Source: Topomyia yanbarensis (lineage: Eukaryota; Arthropoda; Insecta; Diptera; Culicidae). From it: a stretch of 64,000 nt of DNA. Below the pieces are notes generated by a model. That model was not told where the DNA came from. It saw only the letters and a list, made by a program, of their open reading frames with translations, and made no database searches. This document shows positions 46,025-56,165 of this stretch, in pieces. The stretch is taken from the NCBI RefSeq assembly GCF_030247195.1, contig NC_080672.1, positions 346,764,413 through 346,828,412 of the forward strand. The letters are read 5' to 3'. A program made the position numbers and the translations under genes. Position 1 is the first letter of the stretch; every line of letters starts with the position of its first letter.

Positions 46025-48365
46025 ATACTTTGTTTTTCCAAAAAATTATCTAAGCTGTCTTTTGAAAAGAATCAAACTTTCTAACCATTTTTTTCAAATG
46101 ACTAAGGTCTAAAAATGACAAAAATGATTCCTACACTGTAAAAAACGATTTATAAAATTTAAAGTCGATTTAAAAAAAATCCCATCTTTGATTTGGATGA
46201 AATTTTATTTCAAGACTAAACCAATGAAAGTCATAATCATCTCAAAATCCAATTTTCCAACTAATAGTAGCCTGATACATGCAAAAAGTATTCGTTTAAC
46301 GGAGATCTGGTACTAGAACACTGCGCACGACCAGACATATTTAATATCACTATAACCGCCACAAGACCGCTCTCCACGACCCTAATACGCCGGAGATAGG
46401 CATTCTACATATAATGATTGTACATGATCCGAGATATCACCCGAATGAAGTCATGACTCTCATCCATTTACTTGGACCAAAGTTTGTTGATACCTTTGGG
46501 ATTCCTGAACTTCCATCGCTCCACGAAATTTGTTAATTCTTGAGCGTCCTCTAAGAAGAAATATTTAAAAACTCGTTCAATCTACGCGATCTTTCATAAA
46601 TATCACCTTCTAATGCTTAACTGTACGCCTTTTCTCATTACCATTCTAATCTAAATGTCCGCCTTCTTATAACCCGGAATGGAGCAATGTAAAAGAATTC
46701 AAACTAAGGAAATCTGATATGATTTTTCAGATAACGAACTAAGGAACTCCTATGTTTTCTTCAGGAAATACAAAGAGTGTTTTCCGTGCTCCATCAAACG
46801 GAGAGCCTCCTGTAAGTGTAACGATGTGGGTATGGTCGTTGATAGGTAAATATAAAACCATCGGTTTTGTGAGGAGAATGTCGGCAGCACAGCCTCTTTT
46901 ATGAGTGCACTCACCACTACTGTCACAATAATTAGCATTAAAGCGATGCATAGCTGTCATCATATGACGAACGTTCCGTGTATTCCAATCACAGGATGAA
47001 TCAAATACACAACGTAGACCCTAGCAACCAGACAAAATATTGTTTCTCTGATGATCTGTCCGTTAATCAGTCGACGAACGGGTGCCAATAATCGCGTTTT
47101 TCAGCTTTCATCAAGTTTTTCATTTGCATTTGTAGGGTCGCGTATATTGGGAAAAAATCGGGCGATCTGACGTTCAAAAGTCCCTTTTGCTTATAATTCT
47201 AATCAATCTCTGCCCACCACGAGGTAGGAGACTATTCACGGTTGTTCGCGTCGGGTACTCGTTTCGTCTGACCTTTAATCGTAATGCAAATGCATTGTGA
47301 AAAAACCTGGGGGGAAATGTAGGGACTGAAATAAAAGGACCCTAGGGGTTTTTGATGTCCCATGTGGAAATTCCTGCCAGTTTCTAGGCGAACAGATAGA
47401 CTAGCCCCGTCCAAAAGATCAAAGTTTGGAAGAGTAGATACGGCGAATGGTTAGAAATGACCCGAGCAAAGTCGAACATCAAAATTACAACAAGTAGAAT
47501 TCATATTTTGATAATAGCATCAAATTGAAATCATATTGTGCTATAAGTTTTACATTTTTTAAATATAACATCAAATTTTGATTTCAATTCGCCATCCTTG
47601 TTTCTTAGAAGAATTTTCTGTGCTTATATTTCTTTGGTAAAACATCAAAGTGAATACATATTTTGCTATCAAAAATAAATTGAACATCTCAATGAGCTTT
47701 CAATTTACTCTCACTGATAGAAGAATTAGTTTTCTGTTTGATGTTGTAGGACAATTTTGCTGCTCTCCATTTTGATCTTTAAACCGTTAAAACGACCAAA
47801 ACGACAACAACCTGAGTAATCATTTGCCGAACATTATCTTTGCCCTCATTCAAGTTTGTTATAAATATGTACCAAATTTGCTACCGATATTTTTTGAATG
47901 TATCAGGCAATTAGCAGTTGGAATATTGGATTCTGAGATGATTCTAATTTTCAGTGGTTTAGTTTTCGATAAAAATACATTGAAAAAAAATATTCAGTTC
48001 GGACAAGGAATTTTTTTCTTTTGATTAACTTTTTTACTTGAAAGTGCCCAACTTGAATTTTGACGCTAGGTAGGGAATATAATTACCTATCTTGGAAAAA
48101 AATGTCATCCAAATCAAAGATGGGTTTTTTTGTAAATCGACTATAAATTTTTAAAATCGATTTTTTTCAATGTAGGAGCCGATGAAGAATTTTTAAAATA
48201 TTTTAATTCGAAAATTTAACTAATTTTGTGAAAACCACTCCTGCAAATTTTTTTTTTGTAGAATTTGTCATTTTTAGACTATAGCCACTTTAAAAAAAAT
48301 TGGTAAAACAAGTTTAACCCTTTTCAAAAGACAGTGTAGATCATTTTTGGAAAAACAAAGTAGGG
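46025..48365. mobile_element. 2.3-kb foldback element
   Basis: Arms about 46025-46250 and 48105-48365 are inverted copies: AAATCCCATCTTTGATTTGG against CCAAATCAAAGATGGG, and GTCTTTTGAAAAG against CTTTTCAAAAGAC. The interior carries short minus-strand frames near 46739-46963 and 47232-47414, with Cys/His-containing sequence, that I cannot assign. They could be remnants of a captured gene or transposase. Confidence 0.6.
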
Positions 48366-48584
48366 GAACTGTGGGTAAGACGGACAGGTGGGGTAAGACG
48401 GACACATGGTTATTTTAGGGATATAACATTAAAACCTCAATTCAGTTTGTCTTCACATCTCGCCCTGAGCAGAAGTAAAAAACCGTCCCGCGCAAGTGAA
48501 ACGGTCAATTCTACCTAAAAATCAATCGGTGCCTATCACACAAGCAGTCCATATAACAATAGCCTATACCTACTGTGCGATTTA
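48366..48584 (+). other. Probable 5' UTR of the ORF1-only LINE
   Basis: Sequence upstream of the ORF1 start with GACGGACAGGTGGGGTAAGA repeats at its left edge. The true 5' end of the element cannot be fixed because no target duplication was found. Confidence 0.35.
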
Positions 48585-50442
48585 GTGATGAGTGACGGTG
48601 CCCAGCAAAAAGCAACCCAGGTACGGCCGAACTGTGTTGCTGTTGATTTTTCGAAATGCCCCGTAAGACCAGCCATTCGGGAAGTGGAACAATTATTAAA
48701 AGTGCAGATGGAACTCAATCTGGCTGAAGTGAAAGCCCTACAAATGCATTATATCAAACATTGCGTGCTGATTTCGTTCAAGAACATTACCCAAGCTGAG
48801 TCATTCGCCTCGCGAAACAACATGCAGCACACCGCCGAATGCGGCAATGTTAAATATAGCATTCCCGTATACATCGAGAACGGCGCTGTAGAAGTTCGTG
48901 TCCATGATTTGGCTACGCGTACCCCTGACGGCGCGATTAAAAAATGCTTGCAAAAATACGGAGAAGTAGACTCCGTTACACATGAGACTTGGAGGAATTT
49001 TTTCCCGGGCATCCCTAACGGTGTTCGTGTGGTGAGAATGCGTGTGACCAAGCCAATTCCCTCATACATAACCGTCACAGCGCACAGTGGCCGGAGGCTG
49101 GCCAAAACCTCAAAAATTTATTTTTGAAATATTGATATTTTATATTTTTCCTAAATTTCTCATGTATTGAATGATGTATATTCGAAATTTTATGATCATT
49201 GGATAAGAACACGATTTTTAACACGAGTTTAAACGTAGCAAAGTCCGGATTTTTTAATGATTTTCATTTCCGAAACCACCATTGCTCTGTTCACTTCAAA
49301 TGCATGTTGCTCTTTTGATTTTGGTTCGATTTTAGCACAACTAGTTTCATTGTGTAGAGGAACTAAAGAACTTGTTTAGTGATTAAAATACATTTGGTAA
49401 ATTTGCTTGGAACTATGACTTTTTAGTTTAAATATGTTTAAGGTGGTCAGATCAAAAATACTTTGTTCACTAATGTATTCTGTACAAATTTCGGAATCAT
49501 TTCGGAACGGTCACATAGTATACATTCTATGTGAAATTACCTCTACTTTTCGAATATCATGGTCTCGTTCTGCGCCTAGGTGCGCAAAAAGGTTTAAGGA
49601 GATTTTGAAGCTTTGTTGCTGATATGGAGACACATGGTGTTTTGTGTAAAATAGTTAGACAATCTACAGTAAACCAACACGTTCAACAATGGTTTTTAAG
49701 TAGTGTTCTTCATTTTTTATGATATTGTTGACATTGGTGAACAGTAACGGAAAATCTATCATGAAAACGGGATTATAGTTATAAGAAAGGTTTAATGACA
49801 CTGTATGGAAAAATGCATTTAATATTTTACGACTTTTGACATCAAAAATGAGCTCAGCACCTCAAAATTAGCTTAAATTGTGATTTTCAGCCAAATTAGG
49901 TAACATTTGAGGTTTTGTCCGACTTTTGTTTGAAGAGCCGCCACTGTGCAGCGTTAGGAAGTGACGATGTTCTCATTCATCAAACATCACTAGTCACGTA
50001 CCCAGGGCAAATTCCTACGTGCCAGTTCTGCACGAAGAAGCTGCACCTCGGAAAACCTTGCGTAGAAACTGTTAAGGAAAACTTAACCAATCCAACTGAA
50101 ATCAGCCCAGAACCATCTTACGCTAAACCACTAACAGCTGCAAAGCCAATATCTTCGGATCAAGCACCAACAACCAGCAACAACAACAACGAAACGAATG
50201 CCGAAAAATACGAACATACAATGACGACCGATAAGAGTAAGACACAAACTGGAACATCTGACCGCGAGCAGCAGGAAAGTAGTACGGATGAGGACATGGA
50301 CATGAACGACAACGCAAAAGAAGACAAACGGATCGAACCTCAAATGGCAGTGGACAACACTGGCAATATTTCGCCCCCTAGAAAAAGGATCTCAACACGC
50401 AGCAGAAAGCTGCGTATGAACGAGACAAAAAACTTAACATAG
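48585..50442 (+). pseudogene. LINE ORF1, split by an inserted TIR element
   Basis: The frame runs 48585-49082 and resumes at 49954. Removing the insert and one copy of its 5-bp target duplication restores an uninterrupted 329-codon frame. The N-terminal part resembles the RRM-like domain of mosquito LINE ORF1 proteins (EVRVHDLATRTPDG, GVRVVRMRVTKPIPSY). After the insertion site comes LVTYPGQIPTCQFC and one zinc knuckle, CQFCTKKLHLGKPC. The C-terminus is acidic and ends with a basic patch. The protein would bind element RNA. No ORF2 follows: the stop is 87 bases from an A run. Confidence 0.85.
49083..49948. mobile_element. CACAGTGGC TIR element, copy 2, inside ORF1
   Basis: 866 bp, with ends CACAGTGGCCGG and CCGCCACTGTG. 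It is flanked by CAGCG at 49078-49082 and 49949-49953, a 5-bp target duplication confirmed by restoration of the host reading frame. It is homologous to 2045-2774 and about 136 bp longer, mainly near the right end. No transposase. Confidence 0.9.
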
Positions 50443-50537
50443 TTGTTTTTTTTATTTATTGTAAAAAACGAACAATCGGCCTCGTTGAGCTACCGCATTT
50501 GGGCCTAAATAAATTTAATAATTATAAAAAAAAAAAA
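50443..50537 (+). other. LINE 3' UTR and poly(A) tail
   Basis: A short 3' UTR (CGGCCTCGTTGAGC, then GGGCCTAAATAAA) ends in a 12-base A run at 50526-50537. This marks the 3' end of a retrotransposed copy and shows that ORF2 is absent rather than located downstream. Confidence 0.75.
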
Positions 50538-50568
50538 TATTGAAACTTCAATTGTATTGTATGTGTAC

Positions 50569-52027
50569 TAGGGCATTGCAAAAAAAACTTTTTTTTTAAT
50601 TCTCAAAGGCCCCCCCTCCCATATTGTGACAAATGTCGAAGTAAGCTTAGATGCCAAATTTCAGATCATTTGAACAATTTTAGACCCCCGCCCACTTCGC
50701 TTGAAATTTTTGAAATTGGTACTATGGGAAAATATAGAGGAAAAATATACTAAATGCTATAATTTTTGAAGTAGCTATCAGAAAATTACAATTTATACCT
50801 CTTTTCAAAGGAAATGATCTAAGCTATTGAAAGGAGATATTCCTCTATCTAGCAAAATAGGGGAAAGTGGGGTACTGGGTCATTTTGGCCCCAAAATCCC
50901 CTATTTTTCATAATTTTTCTCCTTTGTGATGCAAATCATACATATTTTGGAGTTTTTCTAATGTAAACAAATCTCAGAAATCGAACGGAACCTTTTTGAC
51001 TCGTGTCCGAATACGGGAAGTTGGGGTTATAGGACCTTTTGTCATTAATATTAAATTTTATAATTTTTTCGTGCATATATCTCTATTATTCTTCAATCAA
51101 TTTTCATGAAATGTAGGTTGTTGAACGCGGAAAATTCTTATGAATATAACAAAAATGAATTCGTTAGCGGTAAAATTCAGAAACATCAAATTTTTGGACT
51201 CTTAACTCTACAAATCACATTTTTTTCGTTAAATGTCCTAATACCTCAGCTTCCCCTATTTTTCCAGGATGGAAACTTTTCTTATGCGATCCTCAAGCGT
51301 ATTTTACACTAAAAGTAGTAAATTTAATAAGAATTTTGTTGTTAAACGGAGTTAATATGTGCAATTTTATGATAAAAATGTGAAATCGAGACTATATATC
51401 AGATAATTTGATGTTTCTGAATTTTACCGATAACGAATCTATTTTTATTGTGTTCCTAAGGATTTTTAACGTTTAACAAGGTACATTTTATAAGAATTGA
51501 TTGAAGAATAATGGAGATATATGCACGAGAAAATGATAAAATTTAATATTAATGACAAAAGGCCCTATAACCCCAACTTGCCGTATTCGGACAAAAGTCA
51601 AAAAGGTTCCGTTCGATTTCTGAGATTTTTTCATATTAGAAAAACTCCAAAATATGTATGATTTGCATCACGGAGCAGAAATTTTTTTTAAAAATAGGGA
51701 ATTTTGAGGCCAAAATAACCCAGTACCCCACTTTCCCCTATTTGTCTAGAAACAGGAATGTCTTCCTTCAAATACTAAGGTTATTTACTTTAAAAAGAGG
51801 TATAAATTGTAATTTTCTGATTGCTACTTCAAAAGTTATAGCGTTCAATATATTTTTCCTCCATATTTTCCCATATTACCAATTTCAAAAATTTCAAGCG
51901 AAGTGGGCGGGGGTCTAAAATTGTCCATATGATGTGAAATTTGGCATCTGAGCTTACTTTGACATTTGTCACAATATGAGAGGGGGGGCCTTTGAGAATT
52001 CAAAAAAAAATTTTTTGCAATGCCCTA
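50569..52027. mobile_element. 1.46-kb foldback TIR element
   Basis: The ends are TAGGGCATTGCAAAAAA and TTTTTTGCAATGCCCTA, flanked by ATGTGTAC (50561-50568) and ATGTGTAT (52028-52035), an 8-bp target duplication with one change. The two halves are inverted almost throughout. A second inverted pair, TAGGGGAAAGTGGGGTACTG at 50858 and its reverse at about 51721-51740, lies inside and may mark an older nested element. No transposase. The frames 51106-51312 and 51658-51918 are arm artefacts. Confidence 0.85.
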
Positions 52028-52035
52028 ATGTGTAT

Positions 52036-53050
52036 ATCATTATGAGTGACCTTGAATTATGAAACACTTAGTAGGCCTTGAATACTGCTAAACATGTACA
52101 ATTTAAGCAAATATTGATAACACTGGTCTACAAAATCAAAAATTTTTTTGGTGCAGGGTTGTGATAGTAGTTTTTAGGGTAAATCGGGTGCGCCGAGTTC
52201 AAAAATGACCATAGTTTTTTCCGCCGTGCTCCTGTTTTTGAGATTTTGCTATTAATTTTTTTTTACTAGCCAGCGTTAATTTTTTTTCTAAATTTTTTGA
52301 ATTCACAAACTCTATCAAATCTGTTATTAAAAGTTGCTACAAACATCTTACAAATATTTGGAAATCTTGAAAGGCATATTGAATACGGTTAAATTCGAAA
52401 AAAACCACGTGAAAACAAAAAACATCCACTTTTTTACGAAAACTTGACATTTTGCAAAATTAAAAATGCTGCCATTTCAATAGTTCTTAATGGATTTCGA
52501 TCAACAGTAGCTATATTTGTTGCTGTAAGCGTGTTCTTTCAGACAAAAAAATCAAGCTAAAGAAACGAAAATTGTCCGAATTCTGATCAATTTACCTAAT
52601 TGAAGAAAATGTTCAAAATTAACTCTTTTTGGTATTACTACAGATACAACAAAACCTTAGGAAAATCTATGAAAAATAAATGTTTTTTATTGATCTCGAT
52701 GCTCTGAATATAAATTAAAAGTCATAAAGTAGTTTTATGATCACATTTAACATAAAATACAAATATTTCGTTTTGTAATAGTTATACTATATACAAAAAT
52801 ACAAAGTTCAAGAGTTAAAAAGAGACAGCGGATTGTCATATATGTTGTCTTACTCAATCTGAATATGAAGTCGTTATTTTGTTACTTTTGGTCAACTTAC
52901 ATAACTTGACTCAATTATATTTTCAATGGCGTTTGCAAATGGAATTTTGAAGAGGGAATAGAAAACGACCAGTGATCACAGAAAGTATTTTATTTTTAAT
53001 ATGAACATTTTTAGTGTAATGAAATACTATCAAAATAGCAAATTAAATAC
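52036..53050. other. No feature seen
   Basis: AT-rich DNA between the foldback and the 3' end of the broken transposon-like gene. No frame or repeat ends. Confidence 0.45.
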
Positions 53051-53168
53051 TTAGTCAACAGCATCAAATTTTCTTTTCAATGATTTTCGCGATGTTGCTG
53101 CTGTTGGCCGATTGCGTTGAAGACTCCAGCAGTAGTCCGCCATCATGTGAATATTCCACCATCCCTGT
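53051..53168 (-). pseudogene. Broken transposon-like gene, C-terminal part
   Basis: Read on the minus strand it gives MMADYCWSL, then RKSLKRKF, then a TAA at 53051-53053. It continues the frame that breaks off at 60717 on the far side of the TIR element; the target is TA within AGGTA/CAGGGATGG. The family is one I associate with repeated, uncharacterised invertebrate proteins, probably transposon-encoded. I cannot name it. Confidence 0.6.
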
Positions 53169-55936
53169 TACCGTAAACCGGGGTGACATTTATCACTTTT
53201 CGAAGTAATCATTACATATTTTTAGACGCAACATATTTTTTTCAAGTTTCATATTTTTAAACCATGTACTGATGTATGGAGAACAAGATTGGATGGTTAT
53301 ACCTAAAATTGTCCGCTTACAGCTATATTTTCAAAAATAATTTCAAGTTGAAGCCCGTGTTCGTATTCCGGGGTGACTTGATAACCCACATTAAGTTGTT
53401 GATGTCAATGTTTTTCATTCAAATGTTTGTCTAAACTAATTCTGGAAAGATACTCATTATTAAATAGATATTAATTGGTATTATAAAAAGTATTTCAATG
53501 TACTGTACAATTCGAGTAATAAAAATTCTTATAATTTGTGTCGAACTAAAATAAAATTTTCTGAAAACCTTTAAAACTGCTAAAATGGTTTTATTTCAGT
53601 ACTTTATCAATGTACAAAAAGATTCATCTATTTTAACACGTCGGAATATTGAACAATAAAAAAAATGTGCGAATTTTAGCTTAAAATAATTTTAAATAAT
53701 TGTCAACTAGTTTCACAAAAAAAATATTTAAAATAAACAAACTCTTGAAACGAAATGTGCCACATCCCAATCTAAAGGAAAATAAAAATGCTTGTAATTT
53801 ATTACTCTTGCTCAAATCTGAGATTTATTTAATTAAGTTTTGTTTTTTTTTTTGTGTTTCGAATTCATCTCGTCAGTAACTAGCACCATCTGGGTGTCTA
53901 GTTAGACGATGTATATAAACTAGTACCCAAATTAGCACTAGTTAGACACAAAAAATTCCAAACAGTTCACACGACATATGTGAACGCCTAAAGCCACATG
54001 TCCCGAGTGATGTCCCGGGAAGCAAATATAGCTCTGGTTTGCTGACGAGAAAGCGAAGACGAACTCTTGTCTTTTGGTTAAAGAAACCAAACGCCTGGTA
54101 TTATGCAATAAAAATTGGACTAAACCGTTTTGCGCGTTAAGGGCACAAGACCTAATTTTAATTAAGTTTTGTTTTTTTGTGTTTCGAATTCATCTCGTCA
54201 GTAACTAGCACCATCTGGGTGTCTAGTTAGACGATGTATATAAACTAGTACCCAAATTAGCACTAGTTAGACACAAAAAATTCCAAACAGTTCACACGAC
54301 ATATGTGAACGCCTAAAGCCACATGTCCCGAGTGATGTCCCGGGAAGCAAATATAGCTCTGGTTTGCTGACGAGAAAGCGAAGACGAACTCTTGTCTTTT
54401 GGTTAAAGAAACCAAACGCCTGGTATTATGCAATAAAAATTGGACTAAACCGTTTTGCGCGTTAAGGGCACAAGACCTAATTTTAATTAAGTTTTGTTTT
54501 TTTGTGTTTCGAATTCATCTCGTCAGTAACTAGCACCATCTGGGTGTCTAGTTAGACGATGTATATAAACTAGTACCCAAATTAGCACTAGTTAGACACA
54601 AAAAATTCCAAACAGTTCACACGACATATGTGAACGCCTAAAGCCACATGTCCCGAGTGATGTCCCGGGAAGCAAATATAGCTCTGGTTTGCTGACGAGA
54701 AAGCGAAGACGAACTCTTGTCTTTTGGTTAAAGAAACCAAACGCCTGGTATTATGCAATAAAAATTGGACTAAACCGTTTTGCGCGTTAAGGGCACAAGA
54801 CCTAATTTTAATTAAGTTTTGTTTTTTTGTGTTTCGAATTCATCTCGTCAGTAACTAGCACCATCTGGGTGTCTAGTTAGACGATGTATATAAACTAGTA
54901 CCCAAATTAGCACTAGTTAGACACAAAAAATTCCAAACAGTTCACACGACATATGTGAACGCCTAAAGCCACATGTCCCGAGTGATGTCCCGGGAAGCAA
55001 ATATAGCTCTGGTTTGCTGACGAGAAAGCGAAGACGAACTCTTGTCTTTTGGTTAAAGAAACCAAACGCCTGGTATTATGCAATAAAAATTGGACTAAAC
55101 CGTTTTGCGCGTTAAGGGCACAAGACCTAATTTTAATTAAGTTTTGTTTTTTTGTGTTTCGAATTCATCTCGTCAGTAACTAGCACCATCTGGGTGTCTA
55201 GTTAGACGATGTATATAAACTAGTACCCAAATTAGCACTAGTTAGACACAAAAAATTCCAAACAGTTCACACGACATATGTGAACGCCTAAAGCCACATG
55301 TCCCGAGTGATGTCCCGGGAAGCAAATATAGCTCTGGTTTGCTGACGAGAAAGCGAAGACGAACTCTTATCTTTTGGTTAAAGAAACCAAACGCCTGGTA
55401 TTATGCAATAAAAATTGGACTAAACCGTTTTGCGCGTTAAGGGCACAAGACCTAATTTTAATTAAGTTTTGTTTTTTTGTGTTTCGAATTCATCTCGTCA
55501 GTAACTAGCACCATCTGGGTGTCTAGTTAGACGATGTATATAAACTAGTACCCAAATTAGCACTAGTTAGACACAAAAAATTCCAAACAGTTCACACGAC
55601 ATATGTGAACGCCTAAAGCCACATGTCCCGAGTGATGTCCCGGGAAGCAAATATAGCTCTGGTTTGCTGACGAGAAAGCGAAGACGAACTCTTGTCTTTT
55701 GGTTAAAGAAACCAAACGCCTGGTATTATGCAATAAAAATTGGACTAAACCGTTTTGCGCGTTAAGGGCACAAGACCTAATTTTAATTAAGTTTTGTTTT
55801 TTTGTGTTTCGAATTCATCTCGTCAGTAACTAGCACCATCTGGGTGTCTAGTTAGACGATGTATATAAACTAGTACCCAAATTAGCACTAGTTAGACACA
55901 AAAAATTCCAAACAGTTCACACGACATATGTGAACG

Positions 55937-55984
55937 TAGCTCTGGTTTGCTGACGTTCGCTTTCTCGTCAGCAAACCAGAGCTA
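55937..55984. repeat. Inversion junction hairpin of the array
   Basis: TAGCTCTGGTTTGCTGACG (55937-55955) and its exact reverse complement (55966-55984) flank a 10-nt loop. This is where minus-oriented units meet plus-oriented units. The last minus-oriented unit jumps from GTGAACG straight to TAGCTC, so part of a unit is lost there. Confidence 0.85.
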
Positions 55985-56057
55985 TATTTGCTTCCCGGGA
56001 CATCACTCGGGACATGTGGCTTTAGGCGTTCACATATGTCGTGTGAACTGTTTGGAA

Positions 56058-56165
56058 TTTTTTGTGTCTAACTAGTGCTAATTTGGGTACTAGTTTATAT
56101 ACATCGTCTAACTAGACAGCCAGATGGTGCTAGTTACTGACGAGATGAATTCGAAACACAAAAAA
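56058..56165 (+). ncRNA. Hammerhead ribozyme (representative unit)
   Basis: Core: cleavage triplet GTC with the cut expected after C56068, CTGACGA at 56137-56143, GAAA at 56153-56156. Stem III pairs TTTTTTGTGT (56058-56067) with ACACAAAAAA (56156-56165), 10 pairs. Stem I pairs TAACTAG (56069-56075) with CTAGTTA (56130-56136). The stem I loop folds further: ATTTGGGT with ACCCAGAT, and CTAGTT with AACTAG, giving a rod; this particular unit has a C-to-G change at 56119 within that extension. Stem II is only the 9-nt GATGAATTC (two clear pairs), a reservation about activity. With stem III open it is type III in form. The same core repeats in all 21 units. Confidence 0.88.

Noticed and set aside
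51106..51918. Open frames in the 50.6-52.0 kb foldback
   Set aside because: They lie within inverted arms and show no recognisable protein features.
55660..55700. A second CTGACGAG-like hammerhead core on the other strand of the unit (TTTGCTGACGAGAAAGCGAAG)
   Set aside because: It lacks GAAA in the right place (GAAG instead), and I found no partner helices I and III or cleavage triplet.
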